A DNA stretch of 64,000 nt from Lactobacillaceae bacterium L1_55_11 (GTDB taxonomy: Bacteria > Bacillota > Bacilli > Lactobacillales > Lactobacillaceae), in the NCBI GenBank assembly GCA_029433155.1, contig JAQYTT010000001.1:62001-126000 (forward strand), in the 5' to 3' direction. Shown in pieces: positions 1 to 7,673 of the stretch (positions are counted from its first letter, which is position 1; each line of letters opens with the position of its first letter). Both the position numbers and the translations under genes were made by a program. The notes under the pieces were generated by a model. The model made no database searches. It was not told the DNA's origin and saw only the letters and a program-made list of their open reading frames with translations.

Positions 1-804
1 GGTAACAGCGCTGTTCAGGCTGAACTCATGAACCTAGTCTTACAGCGGCAGATTAACGATATTCAACTGCCTAAAAATACCTATATTGTCCTAGCCGAAA
101 ACCCAGACGATACCATGGCTGGTTTTGAAGAGGACCAGTACGCCGTTGAACCGGCCGATGCCGCTATTAAGGACCGGACGACCCGGCTGGTCATGGACGT
201 GTCGGTGACCGACTGGCTCAATTGGGCCAAGCAGGGACAGCCCCAGGCCCACATCGATCCCTTGATTCAGCGCTTTATCGCGGCCAATAGCCAGCTGCTC
301 TACCCAAGTCAGCGTAGCGGCGATTTAGACCCCACGCCCCGGGCCTGGCAGCGCTTTTCGGATAACTACCGGCAACTCAAAAAACTGCCAGCCCAGCAGC
401 AAAACCAGCTCCTCTTTGACCTGGCGGCTGGTGACCTGGGTCCAGCCGTGGCCGCCCTGGTGACCAAGTTCTTACAGGAAAACGAGCAGGTCCTCACCGC
501 TGCTGACCTGTTCGACAGTCAGCCCCAGGGACGGCGGGTACCTGGCAAAATTGTCGCAATTTTCAAAAAGTTGCCAGCCCTCCAGCAGTTAAATACCTTA
601 AAGTCAGCCTTGAATACGGCTGATTTGACGGATAATAACCGGGCGGCCCGCTTTAGTTACCTGTTGAACCAGTTAGCACCGGATAGTCAGTATGCCCTGG
701 TCCAGCAGCTGGTCAATGACCCAGTCTTGGACAAGCTCTATGCTTCTAAGAACCACTATGCCAACGTTTTGTACCAGCAAATTATGGATATTGCCACCCA
801 CTAA
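1..804 (+). CDS. MoxR-type AAA+ ATPase, C-terminal part (5' end outside window)
   Basis: The reading frame is open from base 1, so this is the tail of a longer gene; the first ATG at 28 is internal. The visible start reads like the end of a MoxR-type AAA+ core: residues near LQRQIND and the YIVLAENPDD segment resemble the strand around sensor 1, and DRTTRLVMDVS resembles the arginine-finger region. The remaining ~190 residues are a glutamine- and leucine-rich helical lid or C-terminal domain. The next gene, which overlaps by one base, encodes a VWA-like protein. That pairing is typical of MoxR/VWA chaperone systems such as RavA-ViaA, which remodel other protein complexes. The Walker motifs lie outside the window, so the ATPase call rests on the C-terminal part and the neighbour. 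The substrate is unknown. Confidence 0.75.
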   Translation, partial: GNSAVQAELMNLVLQRQINDIQLPKNTYIVLAENPDDTMAGFEEDQYAVEPADAAIKDRTTRLVMDVSVTDWLNWAKQGQPQAHIDPLIQRFIAANSQLLYPSQRSGDLDPTPRAWQRFSDNYRQLKKLPAQQQNQLLFDLAAGDLGPAVAALVTKFLQENEQVLTAADLFDSQPQGRRVPGKIVAIFKKLPALQQLNTLKSALNTADLTDNNRAARFSYLLNQLAPDSQYALVQQLVNDPVLDKLYASKNHYANVLYQQIMDIATH

Positions 805-1982
805 TGCCCAAAGAGCAAAGCCAACAATCGATCCAACCCTTCCTGGTCGCCAGCCTGAAAAATTTACTGGACGTGGCGCCCCTGTATGGCAGTGTCATTA
901 TGCAGCTCCCCCGTCTGGTGGATAGCCATCAGTCAGTCCCACTGGGGCTGCGCTGGCAGGGGCACCACTGGTACCTGGTCTTAAACCCGGAAAAGATTCA
1001 GGAAAACTTCACCAAACCGGATGAACTGGCCCAGGGTCTGGCCCACGAAGCCTTGCATTTAATTTGGCAGCACCCCATCCGCTATGCCGACAGTCAGGCT
1101 AGCAAAACGGCGGTTCAAAAGGGGACCGATGTGGCCGTTAATCAGTACCTACCGACTGCATTGGGCCCTTTGCCGGATGCCTATGACCTGGGGCGGGTTT
1201 TCCAGGAGTATCAAAAATTACTTAAGCCGGGCCTAGATTCGGCTGAATACATCGCCGCCCTCAAGGATTTAGTGACTACCAGTGACACCAAGAGTGGCCA
1301 ACCGGTCGATAGCCATGAAGGCTGGGAAGACAGCCAGGGACAGGGGGTAGAGGCTGGGACGGCCTTAGATAATATCCTCCGCCAGGCAAAAGAGGACGTG
1401 CAGCGGACTGGTCGTGGGAACGTACCCGGCCGGGTCTGGCACTACCTCCAGGAAGTCTTAGCCCCCAAGCAAAACTGGCGGGCGATTTTAAAAATGGCCC
1501 TAACCCAGCAACCAAAAAAACTGGGGCCAACCCAGAACCGCTTTAACCGGCGGCAGCCCTACCGGATGGATCTACCGGGTCAGCGCCAGCAAAACCAGGC
1601 CCGGTTAGCGGTCTTCTTGGACAACTCGGCCTCGGTCAGTGACCACGACTTAGGCCTCTTTACTGCCTGGTTAGGCCAAATTTCACGCACCATGCCCGTT
1701 GATTTGCAGGTTTTTTCCTTTGATAGTGAGGCTCAGCCTTTAAAGCATTGGCAAAACTGGCAGCGTCAAGGCGGTGGTGGTACTGTTTTTCAAAGTATTT
1801 TTGATACCCTGGCTGACCAGCACTTTCCCAAGCAAACTACGGTGGTGATTTTTACCGATGGCCAGGGGGAAGATGCGGTGGATAGCCATGGCTACCACCG
1901 GGTCTACTGGGTCCTGCCACCCAAGGGAGAACTTTCACTAAGTGGCCCAGTTGGCCGGGTCTTAAAGATGGGAGCGAGTTGA
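804..1982 (+). CDS. VWA-like domain protein with N-terminal metallopeptidase-like domain (DUF2201 type)
   Basis: 392 residues. An HEALH motif (HExxH, residues about 81-85) lies in the N-terminal half, as in the putative metallopeptidase domain of DUF2201 proteins. The C-terminal third looks like a von Willebrand A domain: LAVFLDNSASVSD carries the DxSxS metal-binding (MIDAS) signature, and a later strand ends in FTDG. The ATG overlaps the stop codon of the upstream MoxR-type ATPase (TAATG), so the two are translationally coupled and probably work together. In known MoxR/VWA pairs the VWA protein is the adaptor that presents a target to the ATPase. Whether the HExxH site is catalytic cannot be told from sequence. 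The target is unknown. Confidence 0.8.
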   Translation: MPKEQSQQSIQPFLVASLKNLLDVAPLYGSVIMQLPRLVDSHQSVPLGLRWQGHHWYLVLNPEKIQENFTKPDELAQGLAHEALHLIWQHPIRYADSQASKTAVQKGTDVAVNQYLPTALGPLPDAYDLGRVFQEYQKLLKPGLDSAEYIAALKDLVTTSDTKSGQPVDSHEGWEDSQGQGVEAGTALDNILRQAKEDVQRTGRGNVPGRVWHYLQEVLAPKQNWRAILKMALTQQPKKLGPTQNRFNRRQPYRMDLPGQRQQNQARLAVFLDNSASVSDHDLGLFTAWLGQISRTMPVDLQVFSFDSEAQPLKHWQNWQRQGGGGTVFQSIFDTLADQHFPKQTTVVIFTDGQGEDAVDSHGYHRVYWVLPPKGELSLSGPVGRVLKMGAS

Positions 1983-2275
1983 TGTTAAATCCAAACGATT
2001 TACGTAGTATTAGTCATAAGGATGAACGCTATCAACGGGCAATAGCCATCCTAAACGACGACTGGCCCCAATTGTTGCTGGATTTTCCGCGGACCAATCA
2101 TTACATTACTCAGCCAGATATTGACTTTGCCCTGCGTTTGAGCGAGAATTTAGACCAGTACCAGGCTTGGGAATTAAATCACTTTTCCCAGGTCCAGGCC
2201 TTTATTTCGCAGTTCCAATCTTATTTATCGTCGAGTTTAATCAAGCACCTACAGGAGCCTTTTTATGAAAGTTAA
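1982..2275 (+). CDS. small uncharacterised protein in the MoxR/VWA unit
   Basis: 97 residues; I do not recognise the family. The ATG at 1982 shares its A with the preceding stop (TGATG), and GGGAG lies just upstream; a TTG one codon earlier is a less likely start. The sequence is hydrophilic and mostly helical, with no cysteine, no signal peptide and no membrane segment. Many aromatic and glutamine residues in the second half suggest a helical protein-protein interaction domain. Tight coupling to the VWA gene suggests a function in the same complex, but that is inference. Confidence 0.6.
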   Translation: MLNPNDLRSISHKDERYQRAIAILNDDWPQLLLDFPRTNHYITQPDIDFALRLSENLDQYQAWELNHFSQVQAFISQFQSYLSSSLIKHLQEPFYES

Positions 2276-2693
2276 TTTGATTTTAAAGCCGGTCCAAGAT
2301 TTAAACGCGCTTAAGGAATGGCAGGCTGAGAGTCAGGAACCCTTCTTTATCTTGGATGGGGCTGGCCAGCGTAACGTTTTGGTTTTAGGACCGGTCAGCG
2401 ACCAGTTCAAGGAGCCGGTAACCTATAACGGCCTTCACTTTGGTTCCCACCTGCAGGGCCGCTTTGTCTTACAGATCGATTTTAAGTACAACGACTTAAC
2501 TGAAGAGAACCTACCTAAGCTGTTGGGGGACAACGCCGTCTTGGCCCAGGATGCCAAGGGCAAGGGCGCCGGGATGCTCTGGCTTTTTTGGCACGACCAA
2601 CGCGCCCTGGATACTTTCTTGGACAGCCAGGACTACAAAGAACTACAAAGCGTCATCAGCGATCCTTACATCACCAATTATCAACAGCAATAA
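2265..2693 (+). CDS. uncharacterised protein, last gene of the MoxR/VWA unit
   Basis: 142 residues, family not recognised. Translation starts at ATG 2265 after an ACAGGAG ribosome site inside the end of the previous gene (11-base overlap). The protein is soluble, with alternating strand-like stretches (VNLILKPV, FFILDG, VLVLGPVS, FVLQIDFKY) and a helical C-terminus. No catalytic motif is visible. It is followed at once by a strong terminator, so it closes the transcription unit that begins outside the window. Confidence 0.6.
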   Translation: MKVNLILKPVQDLNALKEWQAESQEPFFILDGAGQRNVLVLGPVSDQFKEPVTYNGLHFGSHLQGRFVLQIDFKYNDLTEENLPKLLGDNAVLAQDAKGKGAGMLWLFWHDQRALDTFLDSQDYKELQSVISDPYITNYQQQ

Positions 2694-2725
2694 AAAAGCA
2701 CCTAGTGATAACTAGGTGCTTTTTT
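2692..2725. terminator. bidirectional intrinsic terminator
   Basis: An A-tract, then GCACCTAG, loop TGATAA, CTAGGTGC, then a T-tract. The stem is perfect and can end transcription both from the left unit and from the leftward Fur/PerR gene, whose stop codon lies in the T-tract. Confidence 0.9.
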
Positions 2726-3131
2726 ACTTGGCGTCTTTGGGATCAACGCCGTAGACTTCAATGCGGTAGTCGGTAATGTTGAGGCCGCTGGCTTCTCGGG
2801 CTGCCTGCAGGAGAACAGTCGGATCGAAGTTATCGGCATCGATGATTTCCTCGGTCTTGGTGTTGATGATGTGGTAGTGGGGGTCACCAAAATAGTCATA
2901 GTGCCGCTTACCATCGGAAACACCTTCGATGATGGCGACTAATTTTACCTCAACTAATTTTTCCAGAGTGTTGTAAATCGTGGCCAAACTGATGTCAGAT
3001 AAGTCCTTATGAATCATTTCCGCGGTTGGATGCGTTTCGTGAGTCATCAAATATTCTAGGAGGGTCAATCGTTGCTGAGTAGCCTTGAGACCGCGCTTTT
3101 GTAGGATTTGTCGAAGTTTATCAGCGTCCAT
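2724..3131 (-). CDS. Fur-family metalloregulator, PerR-like, without cysteines
   Basis: 135 residues, beginning MDADKLRQ. I chose the ATG at 3131 because AGGAGG lies 7 bases before it; a longer frame would place that ribosome site inside the coding region. The N-terminal winged helix (LRQILQKRGLKATQQRLTLL, then LATIYNTLEKLVE) is typical Fur/PerR. The regulatory metal site looks intact: H34 of HPTAE, D79, H85 and H87 of PHYHII, and D98 or D100. The usual CxxC structural zinc pairs are absent; there is no cysteine in the whole protein, and the place of the first pair reads NTKTEE. Its own promoter and the facing VIT promoter carry Fur/PerR boxes, so it probably represses both. Whether it senses peroxide, iron or manganese is not clear. 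Confidence 0.85.
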   Translation of the reverse strand: MDADKLRQILQKRGLKATQQRLTLLEYLMTHETHPTAEMIHKDLSDISLATIYNTLEKLVEVKLVAIIEGVSDGKRHYDYFGDPHYHIINTKTEEIIDADNFDPTVLLQAAREASGLNITDYRIEVYGVDPKDAK

Positions 3132-3171
3132 ATCGTAACCTCCTAGTTTCACTGATGCTATCTTGAATATG

Positions 3172-3200
3172 ATTGTACCATCAAATTAGAATTATTCCAA
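3172..3200 (-). promoter_or_regulatory. promoter of the Fur/PerR gene with overlapping operator (box A)
   Basis: On the minus strand, -35 TTGGAA (3200-3195) and -10 TACAAT (3177-3172) are 17 bases apart to within one. Box A, TTAGAATTATTCCAA at 3186-3200, is a 7-1-7 inverted repeat with one mismatch and covers the -35, which suggests autorepression. Confidence 0.55.
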
Positions 3201-3205
3201 ATTAC

Positions 3206-3253
3206 TTGACAAGAAATTCGTACCTGATATACTTTATTTAGAATCATTCTAAA
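3206..3253 (+). promoter_or_regulatory. promoter of the VIT genes with perfect Fur/PerR box (box B)
   Basis: -35 TTGACA (3206-3211) and -10 TATACT (3228-3233) with a 16-base spacer. TTTAGAATCATTCTAAA at 3237-3253 is a perfect 17-bp dyad around a central C, matching the 7-1-7 plan of PerR/Fur boxes. It starts four bases after the -10, covering the transcription start. Confidence 0.75.
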
Positions 3254-3265
3254 GGAAAAAGACAA

Positions 3266-3943
3266 ATGGCAAAAGACAATAACTTAATGGAACGTAATAA
3301 TATCATCCGGGCCGGCGTCATGGGTGGTAACGATGGGATCCTCTCCGTTTCCGGAATTATCCTCGGGGTTGCTGGCGCCACGACCAACACTGGCAGCATT
3401 CTCTTAGCTGGTTTTGCCGGCACCCTGGCCGGCATGGTTTCAATGGCCATGGGCGAGTACGTATCAGTATCTTCCCAGCACGATGCCCAGATGAAGGTTA
3501 GTCAGGTCCAAACCCTGGCCTTAGCCAACGACTACAGCGGCGAGTTTGACTTTGTCGCTGAAAAATACGAAAACGTTGGGATTTCTAAGGAACTCGCCCG
3601 CCAGGCGACCAAGGAAATGATGGACAAGGATGCCCTGGTCACCACGGTCCGTGAGCGCTACGGCTTTTCACCAAACTCAGTTCTAAGTGCTGGGGGTGCC
3701 GCAATTGCTTCCTTTATTAGTTTTCCACTCGGTGCGACCCTGCCCATGGCAGCGATGGCCGTTACCCCGGTTTACTGGCGTAACCAGGTTACCTTCTTAG
3801 CCGTTCTGGCGGCCCTGGTGCTAACTGGTTACTTTGCCGCCCGTCTAAACGGGGCGAACCGGAAACACTCAGTTTTGCGGAATGTCACTGCGGGTATCTT
3901 CACCATGATTGTTACCTTCGCGATTGGCTCCTTGTTTAGGTAA
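3266..3943 (+). CDS. VIT-family (CCC1/VIT1-like) Fe/Mn transporter 1
   Basis: 225 residues. The N-terminus (NNIIRAGVMGGNDGILSVSG, then MAMGEYVSVSSQHDAQ) is the conserved VIT1/CCC1 signature, including the metal-binding GEYVSVSSQ segment that follows the second membrane helix. About five membrane spans are visible: two before a hydrophilic metal-binding loop (about residues 70-140) and three after it. Known members move ferrous iron or manganese out of the cytoplasm. It sits behind a Fur/PerR box and is followed after 14 bases by a paralogue, so the pair may act as a metal efflux system induced when the repressor releases. The exact ion is inferred only at family level. Confidence 0.88.
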   Translation: MAKDNNLMERNNIIRAGVMGGNDGILSVSGIILGVAGATTNTGSILLAGFAGTLAGMVSMAMGEYVSVSSQHDAQMKVSQVQTLALANDYSGEFDFVAEKYENVGISKELARQATKEMMDKDALVTTVRERYGFSPNSVLSAGGAAIASFISFPLGATLPMAAMAVTPVYWRNQVTFLAVLAALVLTGYFAARLNGANRKHSVLRNVTAGIFTMIVTFAIGSLFR

Positions 3944-3957
3944 GGAGGGGAAAGTAG

Positions 3958-4668
3958 ATGCAAATGATTAAAAGAGCACCAAAGATAAAAAAAGATAAGG
4001 ATCAAATGACCATCGATGAGCGGTTGAACGCCATCCGGGCTGGGGTCCTGGGTTCTAACGACGGTATTCTAACCGTGGTCGGCGTGGTTTTCTCGGTGGC
4101 CGCCGCCACGACTAACCGTTTTACCATTATGATTGCTGCCCTGGCGGATTTGCTAGCCTGCGCCCTGTCGATGGCTTCGGGCGAATACGCCTCAGTCTCG
4201 GCCCAGTCGGACAGTGAAAAGGTGGTCGTTGAAAAGGAGCGCAAGGCCCTGGCCCAAAATCCCAAGGCTGGCTGGCAGGTAGTGGTTGACCACTACGTCG
4301 AGCGCGGCGTTTCCGTGACCACGTCCCAAAAAATCGCCGACGAGCTGATGAACAAAAAGCCCCTGGCCACGATTTTAAGTGTGAAGTACGACCTAACCCT
4401 GGGCCACTATATGAACCCTTGGCAGGCCGCTTGGGCTTCCCTTTTCTCAGCTTCGCTGGGTGGGGCCCTGCCACTTTTTGCCCTGGTCCTGGCCCCAGTG
4501 TCCTACCAATTGGTTGCGACCATCGGAGCGACCGTGCTGGCCGTAGGGCTGACCGGTTTTCTATCAGCTAAACTATCGAACGGATTGGTTGCCCGGGCCA
4601 TTGTTCGCAACATCGTAATCGGTATGATTACCATCGTAATCCACTTCGGTATTGGTAAGCTTTTCTAA
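3958..4668 (+). CDS. VIT-family Fe/Mn transporter 2
   Basis: 236 residues, a paralogue of the upstream gene. It has a lysine-rich N-terminal extension (about 20 residues), then LNAIRAGVLGSNDGILTVVG and MASGEYASVSAQSDSEK, the same VIT signature, and five predicted membrane spans. A GGAGGGG ribosome site lies 6-8 bases before ATG 3958. The two proteins could form a heteromer or handle different ions; sequence does not decide. Co-transcription with transporter 1 is expected from the 14-base gap. Confidence 0.87.
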   Translation: MQMIKRAPKIKKDKDQMTIDERLNAIRAGVLGSNDGILTVVGVVFSVAAATTNRFTIMIAALADLLACALSMASGEYASVSAQSDSEKVVVEKERKALAQNPKAGWQVVVDHYVERGVSVTTSQKIADELMNKKPLATILSVKYDLTLGHYMNPWQAAWASLFSASLGGALPLFALVLAPVSYQLVATIGATVLAVGLTGFLSAKLSNGLVARAIVRNIVIGMITIVIHFGIGKLF

Positions 4669-4763
4669 TTTTGGTCTAATAGAAATTTTACAATCCCCGG
4701 CCAGAGTGGTATTGTTAGTTTTAGAACGAAGTGTAGCAATTAACAAAGTTTGGAGGTCATTTA

Positions 4764-6125
4764 ATGAAAGTCATTGTTGTTGGTGCTTCTCACGGTGGAC
4801 ATGAGTCTGCGGTGGAGTTGTTGACACGTTACGAAAATAACGAAGTTACGGTTTATGAGGCCGGTGATTTCATTTCCTTTATGTCCTGTGGTATGGAACT
4901 TTACCTGGAAGGTAAGGCAACCCAGCGCGACGACGTCCGCAACTTTAAGCCTGAAGATGTTGAGAAGTTGGGTGGACAGGTTTACAGCCAGCACCAGGTT
5001 ACTAAGATTGACCCCGACAAGCACGAGGTTGAAGTTAAGAACCTGGCAAATGGTGAGACCTTCACCGACACTTATGATAAGTTAATCTTGTCTTCTGGGG
5101 TTACGCCTACCACCATCCCAGTTCCTGGTAACGACCTGAAGAACGTCTTCTTGATGCGTGGCCGCGACTGGGCGACTAAGCTCCACGACAAGCTTCATGA
5201 TGACCAGGTTAAAAACGTGGTTGTGGTTGGTGCCGGTTACATTGGTATCGAGGCCGCCGAAGTCTTTGCCAAGGGTGGCAAGAACGTGACCATCGTTGAT
5301 CGCAACCAGCAGCCGCTGGCCAACTACTTGGACCCACAGTTGGGGGAAGTGGTTGCTAAGACCCTTAGCGAAAATGGTGTAAACCTGGATTTGGGTCGCA
5401 CCGTGTCTGAGTACCAAGGTACCACCGAGGTTCAGTCAGTGAAGACTGATGATGGCTGCGAATTGCCAGCCGACTTGGTTGTTGTGGCTGCCGGGGTTAC
5501 GCCTAACACCGACTGGTTGAAGGGCACCGTTGACCTTGAAGAAGGTGGTTTCATTAAGACCGACCCATACCTGCGCACTTCAGCCCCTGATATTTATGCC
5601 GTTGGGGATGCGATTAAGTCCCTCTTTGCTCCGGCTGGTAAGCCAGCACCAATCGCCCTGGCTTCGGCTGCCCGCCGTCAGGCCCGCTACGTGGCTGAAA
5701 CTTTGGCGATGACTAAGCCAGACCGCAGCTTCCCAGGAATCAACGGTTCTTCCGCCTTGTCTGTGTTTGACTACCACTTGGCTAGCACTGGAGTTAACGC
5801 CCACAATGCCGAGCTGTTGAACTTGGATGTTGCGGAGAGCGTTTACCATGGTAAGTTGCGTCCAAACTTTGTGACCGATGGTAACCCTGATGTATGGGTT
5901 AAGTTGACCTATCACCCAGAGAGTCACCAGATCTTAGGTGGGCAGATTCTCTCTAAGGGTGCGATTACGGCCCACGGTAACACGATTTCTTTGGCCATCA
6001 CGGCCCACATGACTTTGGAAAACTTGGCTGAGGCCGACTTCTTCTTCCAGCCTGGCTTTGACCGTCAGTGGTCAGTGCTTAACATTGCTGCCCAGACTGC
6101 TTTGGGTGAAACCCCAGCTGTCTAA
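4764..6125 (+). CDS. npr: NADH peroxidase / NADH oxidase family flavoprotein
   Basis: 453 residues, full length for the family. The N-terminal FAD-binding motif is VIVVGASHGGHE, with His10; the redox cysteine is C42 in FISFMSCGMELYLEG. The NADH-binding fold is VVVVGAGYIGIEAAE (about residue 150), and the FAD-binding VGDA motif is near residue 280. His10, Cys42 and the FFFQP segment near the end match Enterococcus NADH peroxidase closely, so peroxide reduction (NADH + H2O2 to NAD+ + water) is my first choice; water-forming NADH oxidase is the alternative. Codon use is strongly biased (many GTT, AAG and GGT codons), suggesting high expression. TTGGAGG precedes the ATG. Its place beside a PerR-like regulator and metal exporters fits oxidative-stress defence. 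Confidence 0.85.
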   Translation: MKVIVVGASHGGHESAVELLTRYENNEVTVYEAGDFISFMSCGMELYLEGKATQRDDVRNFKPEDVEKLGGQVYSQHQVTKIDPDKHEVEVKNLANGETFTDTYDKLILSSGVTPTTIPVPGNDLKNVFLMRGRDWATKLHDKLHDDQVKNVVVVGAGYIGIEAAEVFAKGGKNVTIVDRNQQPLANYLDPQLGEVVAKTLSENGVNLDLGRTVSEYQGTTEVQSVKTDDGCELPADLVVVAAGVTPNTDWLKGTVDLEEGGFIKTDPYLRTSAPDIYAVGDAIKSLFAPAGKPAPIALASAARRQARYVAETLAMTKPDRSFPGINGSSALSVFDYHLASTGVNAHNAELLNLDVAESVYHGKLRPNFVTDGNPDVWVKLTYHPESHQILGGQILSKGAITAHGNTISLAITAHMTLENLAEADFFFQPGFDRQWSVLNIAAQTALGETPAV

Positions 6126-6143
6126 GCTGCCAAGCGAATTAAT

Positions 6144-6179
6144 AAACCGTCCTGATAATGGTCAGGACGGTTTATTTTT
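6144..6179 (+). terminator. intrinsic terminator after the peroxidase gene
   Basis: AAACCGTCCTGA, a short loop, TCAGGACGGTTT, then ATTTTT. Twelve base pairs. Confidence 0.9.
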
Positions 6180-6196
6180 GGCATAATAAGATTATT

Positions 6197-7054
6197 ATGA
6201 AGACGAAATTAGTAACTTTTTGGCGAGGGGTATCTGAGCGCTGGCATTTAAATCAGTTGATGACTGGTTTTGACCGGGCCCAGCTTTTTTTCGTGGGCCC
6301 CGCCTTTGCCTACTACGCCCTGCTAACTATTTTCCCAACGCTGATTGCGGCCGCGGTATTAATCTCACTGGTCAACGTCAATGGCGGGACCTTGCTGGCC
6401 ACCCTCTATCAGATTATGCCAGCCAATGTTTATAATATTTTGGCTCCGGTGCTGACCTCGGTCTTGCACAGTGACTACAAGACCTGGCTGTCCTTCTCCC
6501 TACTCTTTATTGTCTGGGCGATTTCACAAACGATTTCCATTTTTCGGCGGACCTTTAACCGGATTGCCAATGTTGATCAGCAGGAGAGCGGCCTGCTCAG
6601 TCGGTTCTGGTCCTTTCTCTGGTTGGCCGTCATTCTGATTGCCTTTATCGTGCTCTCGATGGCGGCCAACGTGATTAGCATTATGACCAAAAACCTGCCA
6701 CCCACACCCTGGAATGACTTTCTAAAGCACCAGACTGGCTGGTTGATCCTGCTAGGCCTGTGGTTTGCGCTCATGATGATGAACTACTTCCTGCCAACCC
6801 GGCAAGCCCGGGCACCCTTTAAGGCCGTCGCCTGGGGGACGGCCGCTGAGCTGGTCATGCTCTTTGTCTTAAACAAGGCCTTCACCTTCTACGCTCAGTT
6901 GCAGGTGGGCAAGTATGGCTTTTACCAGTCGGTCAGTTCGATGATTGTCTTCTTGATTTGGCTAAACCTCTTAGCAACAATTCTGGTCGTGGGTTATGTC
7001 ATTATCATGTGGCTGGCCAGTTTTCATAAGAAAGGAAAGATTACCCATGTTTAA
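6197..7054 (+). CDS. YihY/BrkB-family inner membrane protein
   Basis: 285 residues, usual family length. There are six membrane segments; early features include FFVGPAFAYYALLTIFPTLI, and the middle has the FRRTFNRIAN loop typical of YihY/BrkB proteins (once misannotated as RNase BN). I start at ATG 6197 because the earlier ATG at 6158 lies inside the preceding terminator. No good ribosome site is present, and CATAAT lies close upstream, so a very short leader is possible. The function of the family is unknown. The next gene overlaps its end by 8 bases. Confidence 0.85.
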   Translation: MKTKLVTFWRGVSERWHLNQLMTGFDRAQLFFVGPAFAYYALLTIFPTLIAAAVLISLVNVNGGTLLATLYQIMPANVYNILAPVLTSVLHSDYKTWLSFSLLFIVWAISQTISIFRRTFNRIANVDQQESGLLSRFWSFLWLAVILIAFIVLSMAANVISIMTKNLPPTPWNDFLKHQTGWLILLGLWFALMMMNYFLPTRQARAPFKAVAWGTAAELVMLFVLNKAFTFYAQLQVGKYGFYQSVSSMIVFLIWLNLLATILVVGYVIIMWLASFHKKGKITHV

Positions 7055-7640
7055 AAAAGCTGATTTCAAGGCCTTTGACGAGCCAACCTTAGATGGCCGG
7101 ATGAAACTGATTCAAACCGTCATTGATCCGGAATTTGAGGATTTTGCCGAAAAAGCCCTGCCCATCCTAAAAGAAGATGGCCAGGACTGGGTAGCCCACG
7201 TGGCCAAGCACCGGATGCGGACCACTAACCCGCCGGAGAATACCTGGGTGGCCTTTGCGCCTAACCCCCGCGGTTATAAGATGATGCCCCACTTTGAACT
7301 GGGGCTCTGGGAAGACCACCTTTACTTCTATCTGGCGGTGGAAGCTAACATGAAGCCCAAGGAGACCGCTACGATTTCTAAAAAGTTAGCCGACATCGCG
7401 CCCCTGGTGGCCAAGCTGCCCGACGACTTTGTCATCAGCCAGGACCACATGGTTAATCAGACCTGGAACTTGAATCAGTACGATGACAGTGTGGCCCGCT
7501 ACCAGAAGGTTAAGGCCAGTGAGGTTTTGATTGGTCGCCAGTTTTACCTGGACAACCCCTTGTTGGGCACACCAGAACTAGAGCAAACCCTATTACAAAC
7601 ACTAAAAGAACTAATTCCACTTTATGAAAAGTTACGCTAA
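7047..7640 (+). CDS. DUF1054 (YktB-like) protein
   Basis: 197 residues beginning MFKKADFKAFD, which is the typical DUF1054 start; AAAGGAAAG lies 8 bases before the ATG. Conserved family stretches include LDGRMKLIQTVIDP, RTTNPPENTWVAFAPN and GYKMMPHFELGLWED. It is a soluble single-domain protein. A structure is known for a family member, but no function is established. It is translationally coupled to the YihY gene. Confidence 0.85.
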   Translation: MFKKADFKAFDEPTLDGRMKLIQTVIDPEFEDFAEKALPILKEDGQDWVAHVAKHRMRTTNPPENTWVAFAPNPRGYKMMPHFELGLWEDHLYFYLAVEANMKPKETATISKKLADIAPLVAKLPDDFVISQDHMVNQTWNLNQYDDSVARYQKVKASEVLIGRQFYLDNPLLGTPELEQTLLQTLKELIPLYEKLR

Positions 7641-7642
7641 TC

Positions 7643-7673
7643 AAAAAGCCCAAGCATTTGCTTGGGCTTTTTA
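7643..7673. terminator. bidirectional intrinsic terminator
   Basis: AAAAAGCCCAAGC, loop ATTT, GCTTGGGCTTTTT. It serves both the DUF1054 gene and the leftward antiporter gene. Confidence 0.92.

Noticed and set aside
3132-3152. N-terminal extension of the Fur/PerR protein to an ATG at 3152
   Set aside because: The extension encodes the AGGAGG ribosome site of the better start at 3131.
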